Of a DNA stretch of 9,752 nt, positions 1-6,827 are shown in pieces (within the stretch, counting starts at the first letter, position 1; every line of letters starts with the position of its first letter). Both the position numbers and the translations under genes were made by a program. Under the pieces are notes generated by a model. That model saw only the letters and a list, made by a program, of their open reading frames with translations. It was not told where the DNA came from and ran no database searches. The stretch comes from JANRIZ01 sp033764445. Lineage in GTDB: Bacteria > Verrucomicrobiota > Verrucomicrobiia > JAWXBN01. Location of the stretch: positions 1-9,752 of the forward strand of contig JANRIZ010000130.1 of NCBI GenBank assembly GCA_033764445.1, given 5' to 3'.

Positions 1-644
1 GTCAGCGCCACCTTGCCGCCGATGTCGGGCATCAGATTGAAGGCTTTGAGCTTGGCCTCGAAGGCGGGTCCGAAGGTCTGGCTCGATTCAAACGAAACGG
101 AATATTCCCTCGCAAAAAGCGCCTCAATGACCACCGCCTCCTCCAACAACAGCCGTCCGCCCAATTCCCGGGTGGGTTTTCCCTTCACACGGTTGTAGAT
201 CCGGGCCAGATAGGCCATGGGAATGTATTCGTAGTAACTCCCTTCGCCATGGGTCATGGTGATGGTGACATTGCGGCTGTAATCCAGGCTCAATCCAAAA
301 TTGAACGGGATGCCCGGGAACGGACCCACCCCGTTCTGGAACGTGTTCTTCCGCGTCAGACGCATGGTCTCCGACCCCGGTGCGATGTCCCGGACCAGCG
401 TCGGTTCCCCGATCCCGTACTCTTCCCGGCGGCGGACCAGTTCATTGAGCAGAATCTGCGGGGTCGTGATGCTGGCGGGGACCACATAGGTCATTTCCCC
501 CAACGGATCGATGTAATCGACAATCGATCCCAAAAGGGCCCGGCCCCCGCCGCTGGATTCGCGGAGCTGGAGTTGCTTGAGAAAGAACTGGAGTCCCTTC
601 GTGTCGATTTTCTGCCGTCCAAGGTAGTAGTCGTGTATGGCCAT
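1..644 (-). CDS. Hypothetical protein, 3' end outside window (partial)
   Basis: I do not recognise this protein. The reading frame is open from an ATG at 644 to the left edge (214 complete codons, no stop), so the C-terminus is missing. The start is supported by GGAG about 8 bases upstream, in the 20 bp gap after the patatin stop. There is no signal peptide or membrane segment, so it is probably cytoplasmic. The visible part is mixed alpha/beta in character: a charged N-terminus (MAIHDYYLGRQKID), a Gly-rich patch near residues 31-34, a stretch with 'TPQILLNELVRRREEYG' (61-77), an aromatic segment 'GEGSYYEYIPMAYL' (133-146), and a hydrophobic/acidic helix 'LLLEEAVVIEALFARE' near 165-180. It directly follows the patatin-like phospholipase gene and is probably co-transcribed with it, so it may be a partner or regulator of that enzyme. 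This is inference only. Codon use looks like that of the neighbours. Confidence 0.8.
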   Translation of the reverse strand, partial: MAIHDYYLGRQKIDTKGLQFFLKQLQLRESSGGGRALLGSIVDYIDPLGEMTYVVPASITTPQILLNELVRRREEYGIGEPTLVRDIAPGSETMRLTRKNTFQNGVGPFPGIPFNFGLSLDYSRNVTITMTHGEGSYYEYIPMAYLARIYNRVKGKPTRELGGRLLLEEAVVIEALFAREYSVSFESSQTFGPAFEAKLKAFNLMPDIGGKVAL

Positions 645-664
645 GGTTGTCTCCGGTTTGCGGT

Positions 665-1876
665 TCAGTGTTCACCCAAATTCTCCGTCCAGACAGACGC
701 TTGTTCCGCGGAAGTCAGAAGAGTTGATGTTTTGGTGGTGGCTTCAAAGGGAAAGCCCCTCTTCAGATATTCGAGGATTTTTGCATAGGCCGTTTTCACG
801 TCCCCATCGTGCTCCAGGGCGGCGAGGGTGATGTCGTGCAAATTGCGGCGGTTGCGTTCGCTGGCGTTGTCGAGCGCGGCATCGGCCCCCCGCAGGGACG
901 GATCGATGCGGAGGTACTGGCCCGGCACATTCGCCGCATCGAACATCTGCCGGAGCTGGTAGTCGACCGTCTGTGACACGCCACTGAACATGATGTCGAT
1001 GGTGGGGGTGATCCACTGGATTTTTCCCCAGCGCGGCATCTGCGCGACCGGGAACGGGTCCGCCTTTGTGCCGGTGCCCAGGGAAAAGAGGTGGATTTCG
1101 GCGGCCTTCGGACGGCGGAGGACAAAGCCCGGTCCCTCCCCACAGGCGTGGGGCAGCCCCGTGCGTGCCTCGGCATAGGCGCAGAGGGCGGGGTTGTTGG
1201 CCACCAGACCCCCATCGACGAGATTAAAAACCTCGTGCGCCCGGGAGGTGGCATTTTGCGGCGGAAAATACGTGGGGGCGGCGGTGGTGGCCCGGCACAC
1301 GTCCCGGAGATGAAAATTGGCGCGGGCCCCCGACTCGCGATACCCGGCCTTTTCATACAGGGCCGCATGGCGCGTGCGATGCTGACGGAAAAAAAAGGCC
1401 TCGCGCCGCTCCACCTCGTAGGCGGTGATCAGACAAGGGCGGAGCAGTCCGTCGAGGCTGGCCTCCGGACCGAGGGTCTGATCGATGATCGTCTCCAGGG
1501 AAACCGGCGAATATCGCGGACCGAAATAATATTCGCGCAAGGTGCGCCAGAGCGGATTGCGTTTTTCGAGCCGGAAGATTTCCCCGCCCCGCTGCAGGTA
1601 CAGGTCCAGAACCTCCTGTGCGGAAAGCAGCGGACGGCCCGGCTGGCGCGGATTCTCAAAAAGGAGCAGCGCCGCCAGCAATCCGCCCGTGCTGGTTCCG
1701 GCCACAAGATCAAAACAGTCAACAATGGAAAAGCCGGGGTCCTTGAAATGCTCCCGCAGGTCCCTTTCCAGCCGCGCCAGAATCACCGCCGGGAGAATCC
1801 CCCGGATTCCCCCTCCATCGATCGACAGAATATTGCACAATGGCCTGACCGCGCATGATTTGATCCCTTCCTGCAT
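665..1876 (-). CDS. Patatin-like phospholipase (403 aa)
   Basis: This is a patatin-family serine acyl hydrolase, a family that cleaves fatty acyl chains from phospholipids or other lipids using a Ser-Asp dyad. All landmarks are visible: the oxyanion-hole loop DGGGIRG (residues 20-26), the nucleophile elbow GTSTG (60-64, Ser62), and the catalytic-Asp motif DGG (221-223) followed by 'LVANNP'. The segment 'SLGTGT' (265-270) is also typical of bacterial patatins. No signal peptide is seen, so the enzyme is probably cytosolic or membrane-peripheral. The frame is open further upstream to 2134, but ATG 1876 is chosen because a near-perfect Shine-Dalgarno (GGGGGAGGTG) sits 6 bases before it and the patatin domain begins just after it. 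The longer version would run into the cytochrome gene. Its position behind PqiA/PqiB-like lipid-transport genes suggests a role in envelope lipid turnover. Patatins also serve as CBASS effectors, but no nucleotide cyclase is present here. The natural substrate is unknown. Confidence 0.92.
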   Translation of the reverse strand: MQEGIKSCAVRPLCNILSIDGGGIRGILPAVILARLERDLREHFKDPGFSIVDCFDLVAGTSTGGLLAALLLFENPRQPGRPLLSAQEVLDLYLQRGGEIFRLEKRNPLWRTLREYYFGPRYSPVSLETIIDQTLGPEASLDGLLRPCLITAYEVERREAFFFRQHRTRHAALYEKAGYRESGARANFHLRDVCRATTAAPTYFPPQNATSRAHEVFNLVDGGLVANNPALCAYAEARTGLPHACGEGPGFVLRRPKAAEIHLFSLGTGTKADPFPVAQMPRWGKIQWITPTIDIMFSGVSQTVDYQLRQMFDAANVPGQYLRIDPSLRGADAALDNASERNRRNLHDITLAALEHDGDVKTAYAKILEYLKRGFPFEATTKTSTLLTSAEQASVWTENLGEH

Positions 1877-1880
1877 CTGA

Positions 1881-1890
1881 CACCTCCCCC
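1881..1890 (-). promoter_or_regulatory. Strong Shine-Dalgarno of the patatin gene
   Basis: On the minus strand this reads GGGGGAGGTG, containing the GGAGG core, with 6 bases between the core and ATG 1876. It fixes the patatin start and rules out the longer open frame reaching 2134. It is by far the strongest ribosome binding site in the minus-strand block, where the other starts have weak or no SD, or are reached by stop/start overlap. Confidence 0.8.
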
Positions 1891-1912
1891 TGGTGTTTTT
1901 TTTGGTTTCCGT

Positions 1913-1938
1913 GGCGGGAAAAAAACCGTTCCCCCGCC
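1913..1938 (-). other. Intercistronic hairpin between cytochrome and patatin genes
   Basis: On the minus strand GGCGGG (1938-1933) can pair with CCCGCC (1918-1913). The stem can extend inward by two G·U and two A-U pairs over a short loop, giving about 10 bp. No U-tract follows; the next bases are ACGGAAACC and a run of A. It is therefore not a rho-independent terminator in this direction. It lies 5 bases after the cytochrome stop codon and could stabilise or delimit the upstream message. No function is shown. Confidence 0.35.
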
Positions 1939-1943
1939 TCCCG

Positions 1944-2927
1944 CTATTTTCCGCCATGCTGCTTGACGTATTCAAGCATGGGCCCAAACGGACCCAGTCG
2001 CCGCTGTTTTTCGGGGAACGGACCCAAGTAGGGCGGGTACGCCGCATCCACGGGCTTTTCCAAAAGATTCCGGTAGTCCAGGGCCGCGTCGGAGGCCTGC
2101 GGACGGGGTTGGCTGAGCATGTAGGCGGCCACATCGTAGGATTCCTCGACCGTCAGGGTGGGATTGCCCTGGGGCATGTATTGGTACACGAATTTGGCCG
2201 CGGTCATCAGCCGCGCCATGCCCGCCCCGTCATTGAAACTGTGAGGTCCCCAAAGGGGGGGCAGCATAAAATGCGGACGTTCCCCGTACGGGGTCAGAAC
2301 ACCCTCCCCTTTGGTGCCGTGACAGCTCGCACAATGCTGGACGTACAATTTCTGACCCCGGCCAAGGTCGGCGGCCCGGTCAATGACCTTGAACCCTTCG
2401 CGACTGTTTTGCGAGCCGGCGGAATTCGTCGTTTCGTGGCCGACCCAGTCCGATTTTCCGGGGGCGGGCAGGGAGGACAGATAGGCGGTCATCGCCCGGA
2501 GCGGATGGCTGCCCTCGGGCAGGGGCTTGCCATTCATGCTGCGCTCCATGCAGCCGTTGATGCGGTCGGCGAGCGTCTGGGTTTTGCCGTTGCGCGGGGA
2601 AATTCTCGGGTACCGCGCGGCCACCCCCTGCAAATTCAGAAAAAAGGGATCAATGCCGCCATTGACATGGCAGCTGGAACAATTCAGGCCCGCCTGGATG
2701 TACCGGTTTGCCGGGCTGGCCGCCGCCTGGCCGAGATGGCGCTGGGTGTCATTGAAATAGACGGAGCCCTGATTGATGAGTTCCTGCCCGGAGCGGTTGA
2801 TCTTTCCGGGTACGACGCGCTCCAGGGCGGGTTTGGACAGAAAATATCCTCCCGCGAGAACCCCCAGAAAAAAGACAGCCACCAAAACCAGGCAGATGAG
2901 GGCGTTGCGAGGATTCATGCGGGCCAT
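1944..2927 (-). CDS. Diheme cytochrome c, TsdA (thiosulfate dehydrogenase)-like
   Basis: The protein has 327 aa with an N-terminal hydrophobic segment (about residues 9-30) that serves as a signal or membrane anchor, so the rest is periplasmic. There are two CXXCH heme c sites: CSSCH (83-87) and CASCH (199-203). Between them lies 'DRINGCMERSMNGKPLP' (121-137), whose Cys126 matches the region carrying the unusual axial Cys ligand of heme 1 in TsdA thiosulfate dehydrogenases. After heme 2, 'LPPLWG', 'GAGM' and 'YMPQG' (Met251, the likely heme 2 ligand) follow the same family pattern. TsdA enzymes couple two thiosulfates into tetrathionate and release electrons, and some work in reverse. The residue before the Met is Tyr, not the alternative Lys ligand known in one TsdA. 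The start could be ATG 2927 or ATG 2918; neither has a clear SD. The gene lies 14 bp after the PqiB-like gene, an unusual location. Family assignment is good, but the actual substrate is uncertain. Confidence 0.85.
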   Translation of the reverse strand: MARMNPRNALICLVLVAVFFLGVLAGGYFLSKPALERVVPGKINRSGQELINQGSVYFNDTQRHLGQAAASPANRYIQAGLNCSSCHVNGGIDPFFLNLQGVAARYPRISPRNGKTQTLADRINGCMERSMNGKPLPEGSHPLRAMTAYLSSLPAPGKSDWVGHETTNSAGSQNSREGFKVIDRAADLGRGQKLYVQHCASCHGTKGEGVLTPYGERPHFMLPPLWGPHSFNDGAGMARLMTAAKFVYQYMPQGNPTLTVEESYDVAAYMLSQPRPQASDAALDYRNLLEKPVDAAYPPYLGPFPEKQRRLGPFGPMLEYVKQHGGK

Positions 2928-2941
2928 CCGGCGTGGTCAGA

Positions 2942-4585
2942 TCAGAAGGCGCGGTTGTCCTTGAGCGGGATTTCCGGGGCCCAGCGTTCCCAATCCTCGT
3001 CAAAATCGTCGCGGACCTGGAACACATGATCCTCGCCGACCCGGGCCCCCATGCGGTTGCCCTCCGGTGTGGCAAAGGCGATGCTGCCCAGAACGATGCC
3101 CTGGAGACTTTCCGCCTGAACCTTCACCGCAAAGAGCCCGAGACTCGCCTTCATGCCGCTGGCATTCCAAAAGACACTGTTCTGGCGGAGCAGCGGCGTG
3201 TACTTCGCATAGATGAGCGCACGCACCAGGGCGTGTTTGCCATCGGAGGAAAGTCCGGTGCCCACCACCTGGCCCACGGCCACGCGCCGGTAATAGATCG
3301 GTGAGCCGTCGGTGACCTTCAGCGCGGAACCCTTGAGGGTGATGAACATGCCGCCGGGGTGGTCGTCGAGAATCTTGTCGGTCACCGACCAGTCGCGGAC
3401 ATCAAATTCCTTCCGGGGTTCCCCGGCCTCGCCCGCCACGGCGTCAATGAACACCCCGCCAAAAACCGTGTCCAATCCCTGCGCCCCCGCCCAGTCGACC
3501 TTCGGACGCACGATGCGGTAGCGCGCGCCCTCACAGGCCAGACCCTCCGCCGCCTCACACAGACCCACATCCAGACGGACCGACTCCGCGCCGGGCTCCA
3601 TTTTCACCGAGCGGACGATGCCCACGATCACCCCCTGGTTGCGGATGTAGGTGCGTCCGGCATTGATCCCCTGCGCGTTTTTGACGCGGAGCACCAGGGA
3701 GAGGACGGAATAATCCGCCTCCTCGCGGCTTTTGAAAAGCTCAAACCGGTCCCCGTCCCGGGCCGCGGTCCCGGGAGTTCCGCCCTCGGGCGTGTCGAGG
3801 AAAAGACCGCCCTGGATGATGGTCTGGAGGGAATCCGTATGGACATTGATCAGACCCGGACCGGCGGAGAAATTCATGCCGGAGTTTTTCCAGAACACCG
3901 TTTTGGAGCCGACCAGGTTTGCATACTCCGGTTTGATGTACACCTGGAGCAGGACATTGGTGCCATCGGGCGCCATGGTCCGTCCCTCGACCACCCCCAC
4001 GGGCAGACGTTTGTAATAGATCGGGGCCCCCTCGTTGACCGCCTGACCGTCCTCACCGATGAGCTTGAGGCTCAGACCCGGATCCTCGTACTCGGTGGGA
4101 GGCCGCTGCGCCAGCGCCTCAAATTTGTCTTGAAAGGAACCCTTTCCATTCCGGGCGGCGATGTAAACGCCCGAAACGATCGTATCCAGACCCGAGATGC
4201 GTCCGAGGCTGATCTCGGGTTTGACCACCCAGAATTTGCTTCCCTCCACCGCCAGACCTTCGGCGGATTTGTTGAGCCGGGCATGGACGGTCACCCGGCT
4301 GAAATCCGGGGAGATGGACAGGCTTTCGACCACCCCGACATCCACCCCCCGGACCTTGATGGAGGTTTTGCCCGCTTCCAGACCCGTGACCTGCGGGAAG
4401 GTGATCTGAATTTCCGGACCCCGCTGGGAGTGGGACTTGTACACGAGCCAGCCCGCGGCGGCGGCGGCGATGACGGGGATGACCCACAAAAGGGACAGGC
4501 GCGGGCCGCGTTCCACAACGGCTTCGGGAATGGAATCGGGGGAGGCCCCTTTCCGGGGTTCCTCCTGGGGGGTGGGCGTGCTCAT
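2942..4585 (-). CDS. pqiB: PqiB-like MCE-domain intermembrane lipid transport protein
   Basis: The protein has 547 aa: a cytoplasmic N-terminus (1-30), one membrane helix (about 31-49, 'LSLLWVIPVIAAAAAGWL'), then a periplasmic region. MCE proteins assemble into hexameric tubes or rings that bridge the two membranes and carry lipids. The N-terminal part resembles E. coli PqiB closely in pattern ('GPEIQITFPQVTGLEAGKT', 'RGVDVGVVES', 'FWVVKPEIS', 'SGLDTIVSGVYI'). Four MCE-like repeats are visible: about 57-143, 170-267, 295-381 and 413-508. Repeats 1 and 3 share 'GLDT(I/V)..GV(Y/F)I'; repeats 2 and 4 share 'PIYY(K/R)R..VG.V' and 'VFW..SGM'. E. coli PqiB has three MCE domains and a long C-terminal helical region; here that helix is absent and the chain ends shortly after repeat 4. 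The start overlaps the upstream stop (ATGA), implying translational coupling with the second PqiA gene. No PqiC gene follows. The family call is secure; the exact ortholog (PqiB versus LetB/YebT) is less so. Confidence 0.93.
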   Translation of the reverse strand: MSTPTPQEEPRKGASPDSIPEAVVERGPRLSLLWVIPVIAAAAAGWLVYKSHSQRGPEIQITFPQVTGLEAGKTSIKVRGVDVGVVESLSISPDFSRVTVHARLNKSAEGLAVEGSKFWVVKPEISLGRISGLDTIVSGVYIAARNGKGSFQDKFEALAQRPPTEYEDPGLSLKLIGEDGQAVNEGAPIYYKRLPVGVVEGRTMAPDGTNVLLQVYIKPEYANLVGSKTVFWKNSGMNFSAGPGLINVHTDSLQTIIQGGLFLDTPEGGTPGTAARDGDRFELFKSREEADYSVLSLVLRVKNAQGINAGRTYIRNQGVIVGIVRSVKMEPGAESVRLDVGLCEAAEGLACEGARYRIVRPKVDWAGAQGLDTVFGGVFIDAVAGEAGEPRKEFDVRDWSVTDKILDDHPGGMFITLKGSALKVTDGSPIYYRRVAVGQVVGTGLSSDGKHALVRALIYAKYTPLLRQNSVFWNASGMKASLGLFAVKVQAESLQGIVLGSIAFATPEGNRMGARVGEDHVFQVRDDFDEDWERWAPEIPLKDNRAF

Positions 4586-5211
4586 GGTGTGGTCTCGGGT
4601 TGGCGGTTGTCCCAGATCAGTCGTGGGTCGTAAAAATCAACGGCGTACAGGGTTAACACAACCACCGCACAAAAGGCAACAGCGCCGATCTGCGGCACCA
4701 CCGTCGCCAGCACACCCAGCTGACCCAGGGCGACAAGGATCGAGAGCAGGAAAATGTCGACCATCGACCACTTGCCGATGGACTCCACAATCCGGTACAG
4801 GCGCGCGAGGTCTTTCCGGGGCCAGAAAGGGTGGCTGGTATTGATGAGCACAAAAACCATGGCCAGCAGCTTGAGCAGCGGCACAACGATGCTCGCACAA
4901 AAAACCAGCAGGGCCACCAGCGGCATCCCCGTGTCGTACAGCTCGCAGACCCCGCCCCAGACGGTCAGATGCGCCTCCCGTCCGACAATGGTGGTGATCA
5001 TCACCGGGTACAGGTTGGCGGGCAGGTACAGGATCAGCCCGGCAATCACCAGCGCCCAGCAGCGTTGCAGGGAACGCGGTTTGCGGGCCGCGAGCGGTTC
5101 GTGGCAGCGGCGGCACACAAGCCGCTCGCGGCGTCTGAGTCCGGCGTGCGGCTTCCGCTGGGTCTGGCCGCAGCACAGACAGAGAATCAGGTTCCGGGAG
5201 GAGACATTCAT
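4582..5211 (-). CDS. pqiA: PqiA-family integral membrane protein, second (C-terminal-like) domain
   Basis: This 209 aa protein corresponds to a single PqiA domain. A zinc-ribbon-like N-terminus carries two CXXC pairs (Cys11/Cys14 and Cys33/Cys36), followed by four predicted membrane helices (about 50-74, 97-124, 149-168, 172-192). The first helix ends in the family motif 'LPANLYPVM' (63-71). PqiA proteins sit in the inner membrane and work with the MCE protein PqiB in envelope lipid homeostasis. E. coli PqiA is one polypeptide of two tandem domains; here the second domain is a separate gene. It overlaps the first PqiA gene by 4 bases (ATGA, 5208-5211) and PqiB by 4 bases (4582-4585), so the three are surely translated together. 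The two proteins probably form a heterodimer equivalent to the fused protein (inference). Confidence 0.9.
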   Translation of the reverse strand: MNVSSRNLILCLCCGQTQRKPHAGLRRRERLVCRRCHEPLAARKPRSLQRCWALVIAGLILYLPANLYPVMITTIVGREAHLTVWGGVCELYDTGMPLVALLVFCASIVVPLLKLLAMVFVLINTSHPFWPRKDLARLYRIVESIGKWSMVDIFLLSILVALGQLGVLATVVPQIGAVAFCAVVVLTLYAVDFYDPRLIWDNRQPETTP

Positions 5212-5843
5212 GGTTTTGCCTCCCCCTGCCGCCGGATCCGGTTCCAGAAGGTCTGCTCATCCAGACTCCATCCGGCCAGGAGCGAACAGACAAAAAGTCC
5301 CGCCAGCAGCCACGCACCGGGGTCGAGGCGGCTGGCCCCCATCTGGTCGAGCTTGGCAATGGCCACCAAAATCGCGGCGGCGTACACCTCGATCAGGCCC
5401 CACCGGGAAATCTGCATCGTCCATTTGAAAATCCGGCCCAGCCCCGGCACGCGCCCTCCGGTCCGGAGCGATCCGGCCACCAGCAGCAACCCGAGCATTT
5501 TCAGCACCGGTGCAAGCACACTGGTCCACACGATCAGCGCGGCCACGGGCTGGTACACCCCGTGAAAGAGAATTTCCGGACCCGTCAAAAGGTAGTTGCT
5601 CTGGGAACGCTCGTGAAAGGTGAAGGTCAGCACGGGATAAAAATTGGCGGTCACCCCGCAGATGAGTCCCGCCAGGGAAAAGGCCAGGACCCGTTCCACG
5701 GTGGAAGCCCGGTTCCGTTGCAGGGTTTCCCCGCAACGGGCGCAGGAAAGGGAGGTCTCCCCTCCAAAGGCGAGCCGGCCCGGGACACGGTTCAGGCCGT
5801 TGCATCCGGGGCACAACAGTGGGGATTCGACCGTTCGCGCCAT
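5208..5843 (-). CDS. pqiA: PqiA-family integral membrane protein, first (N-terminal-like) domain
   Basis: This 211 aa single-domain PqiA protein is the first gene of the minus-strand operon. CXXC pairs at Cys11/Cys14 and Cys34/Cys37 form a zinc-ribbon-like head, followed by four predicted membrane helices (about 52-74, 98-124, 149-165, 175-193). The first helix contains 'VTANFYPVL' (64-72), the counterpart of the ANLYPV motif in the second PqiA gene. In E. coli this half and the next are fused. The stop codon overlaps the next start as ATGA. The start at 5843 has only a weak GGGCGG upstream. An overlapping longer frame beginning at 5856 is out of frame with the PqiA sequence and is a shadow. 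The name paraquat-inducible refers to the E. coli SoxRS response; nothing in this sequence shows such control here. Confidence 0.9.
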   Translation of the reverse strand: MARTVESPLLCPGCNGLNRVPGRLAFGGETSLSCARCGETLQRNRASTVERVLAFSLAGLICGVTANFYPVLTFTFHERSQSNYLLTGPEILFHGVYQPVAALIVWTSVLAPVLKMLGLLLVAGSLRTGGRVPGLGRIFKWTMQISRWGLIEVYAAAILVAIAKLDQMGASRLDPGAWLLAGLFVCSLLAGWSLDEQTFWNRIRRQGEAKP

Positions 5844-5949
5844 GACCGCCCATCATTGAAGGATTGTCACGAAAAGCAACCGATTTTTATGTGACGGCTC
5901 CGAGCTTCGCTGCTAACTTCCAACCCGGCCAACCCTTCCCCCCACCGCC
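5844..5949. promoter_or_regulatory. Divergent intergenic region between the pqiA operon and the GNAT gene
   Basis: These 106 bp should contain the promoters of both transcription units, because the flanking genes point away from each other. On the plus strand TTGTCA (5864-5869) and TATGTG (5888-5893) are separated by 18 bases. The -35 is a good match and the -10 a poor one, so this is only a weak candidate promoter for the GNAT gene. For the minus-strand operon I could not identify a convincing -35/-10 pair. No clear operator palindrome is seen. Confidence 0.4.
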
Positions 5950-6819
5950 ATGCCATCATTCGATCCCTCAAACATTTCCATCCGCAAATTGTCCCGCGAT
6001 CAGTTTGAATCGGTGATCGCCTGGGCGGCACGTGAGGGATGGAATCCCGGATTACACGATGCGGAGATTTTCTGGCAGACAGATCCCGACGGGCATTACG
6101 GACTTTTCCTGCAGGACCGCCTCATCGGCAGCGGCTCGGTCATTTCCTACAAAAGCAGCTACGGGTTCATGGGTCTTTTCATCATGGATCCGGAGTTTCG
6201 CGGACAGGGGCTGGGTCACCGACTGTGGTTCGCGCGTCGGGACATCCTTCTTTCACGCCTGCGTCCCGGGTCGGCCATCGGCATGGACGGTGTTTTTGCC
6301 ATGCAACCCTTCTACGCCCGGGGCGGATTTGTTTGCACGCACCGCAATTTGCGGATGGAGGGGGTGGGGAAAACGGGGAAACCCGGACGGGGGCTTGTGG
6401 AATTGTCGCAGATTCCCTTTGAAAAGGTTCTTGCCTTCGACTGTGTCCATTTCGGCCTGCCGCGTCCGGAATTTCTCAAGCCATGGATCGTGCCCGACGG
6501 CGGGCGGGGGCTTGGACTTTTGACAGGCGGAGAACTCACTGGCATGGGTGTGGTACGTCCGTGCCGGACCGGCTTCAAGATCGGCCCGCTCTTCGCGCAA
6601 AATGCGGCGGGGGCGGAAACCATTTTCAACGCGCTTTCAAACCATGCGGTCGGTCAGCCTCTGTTTTTGGACCTCCCCGAAAACAATCCCGACGCCTTGG
6701 CCCTGGCCCAGCGGCAGGGGATGAAGGAGGTCTTTGGCTGTGCCCGGATGTATTACGGACCCCGCCCACGTACCCCATGGGAACGGATTTACGGGGTGAC
6801 CACTTTTGAGTTAGGATAA
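5950..6819 (+). CDS. GNAT N-acetyltransferase with YitH-type C-terminal domain
   Basis: This 289 aa protein has two domains. Residues 8-135 are a GNAT fold that transfers an acetyl group from acetyl-CoA to an amine. The acetyl-CoA-binding motif A reads 'MDPEFRGQGLGHRLW' (79-93), matching the (R/Q)xxGxG/A signature, and an opening 'REGWNPGLHDA' (28-38) is typical of this subgroup. Residues 160-280 resemble the extra C-terminal domain of YitH-like acetyltransferases, with 'VVRPCRTGFKIGPLFA' (201-216) as its hallmark and 'RMYYG' (266-270) near the end. The acceptor substrate is unknown. ATG 5950 is the first start in frame at the beginning of the domain; the upstream sequence is C-rich with no Shine-Dalgarno, suggesting a leaderless or SD-independent start. 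It is followed after 8 bp by the AlkC-like gene, so the two are probably co-transcribed. Confidence 0.88.
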   Translation: MPSFDPSNISIRKLSRDQFESVIAWAAREGWNPGLHDAEIFWQTDPDGHYGLFLQDRLIGSGSVISYKSSYGFMGLFIMDPEFRGQGLGHRLWFARRDILLSRLRPGSAIGMDGVFAMQPFYARGGFVCTHRNLRMEGVGKTGKPGRGLVELSQIPFEKVLAFDCVHFGLPRPEFLKPWIVPDGGRGLGLLTGGELTGMGVVRPCRTGFKIGPLFAQNAAGAETIFNALSNHAVGQPLFLDLPENNPDALALAQRQGMKEVFGCARMYYGPRPRTPWERIYGVTTFELG

Positions 6820-6827
6820 AATTTATC

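Noticed and set aside
249..788. Plus-strand frame of 179 codons at the left end
   Set aside because: It crosses the stop of the patatin gene and the start of the unknown gene on the other strand. The minus-strand frames have ribosome binding sites and operon spacing, this one does not.
665..1876. CBASS anti-phage system with patatin (CapV-like) effector
   Set aside because: No CD-NTase, Cap2/Cap3 or other CBASS gene is seen in the window; the upstream neighbours are lipid-transport and cytochrome genes. The downstream partner does not look like a cyclase in its visible part.
1913..1938. Rho-independent terminator after the cytochrome gene
   Set aside because: The hairpin is real on paper but the T-run is inside the loop and stem, and A-rich sequence follows it on the minus strand, so it lacks a terminator U-tract.
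1877..2134. N-terminal extension of the patatin up to 2134
   Set aside because: The extra 86 residues overlap the end of the cytochrome gene in another frame and have a composition unlike protein. The strong SD supports ATG 1876.
1893..3029. Long plus-strand frame of 378 codons opposite the cytochrome gene
   Set aside because: It is the antisense shadow of the cytochrome gene, which has clear CXXCH motifs; the plus-strand product shows no recognisable domain.
3359..4633. Long plus-strand frame of 424 codons opposite pqiB
   Set aside because: It is an antisense shadow of a well-supported MCE protein, its product being rich in His, Arg, Asp and Gly as is typical of GC-rich antisense frames.
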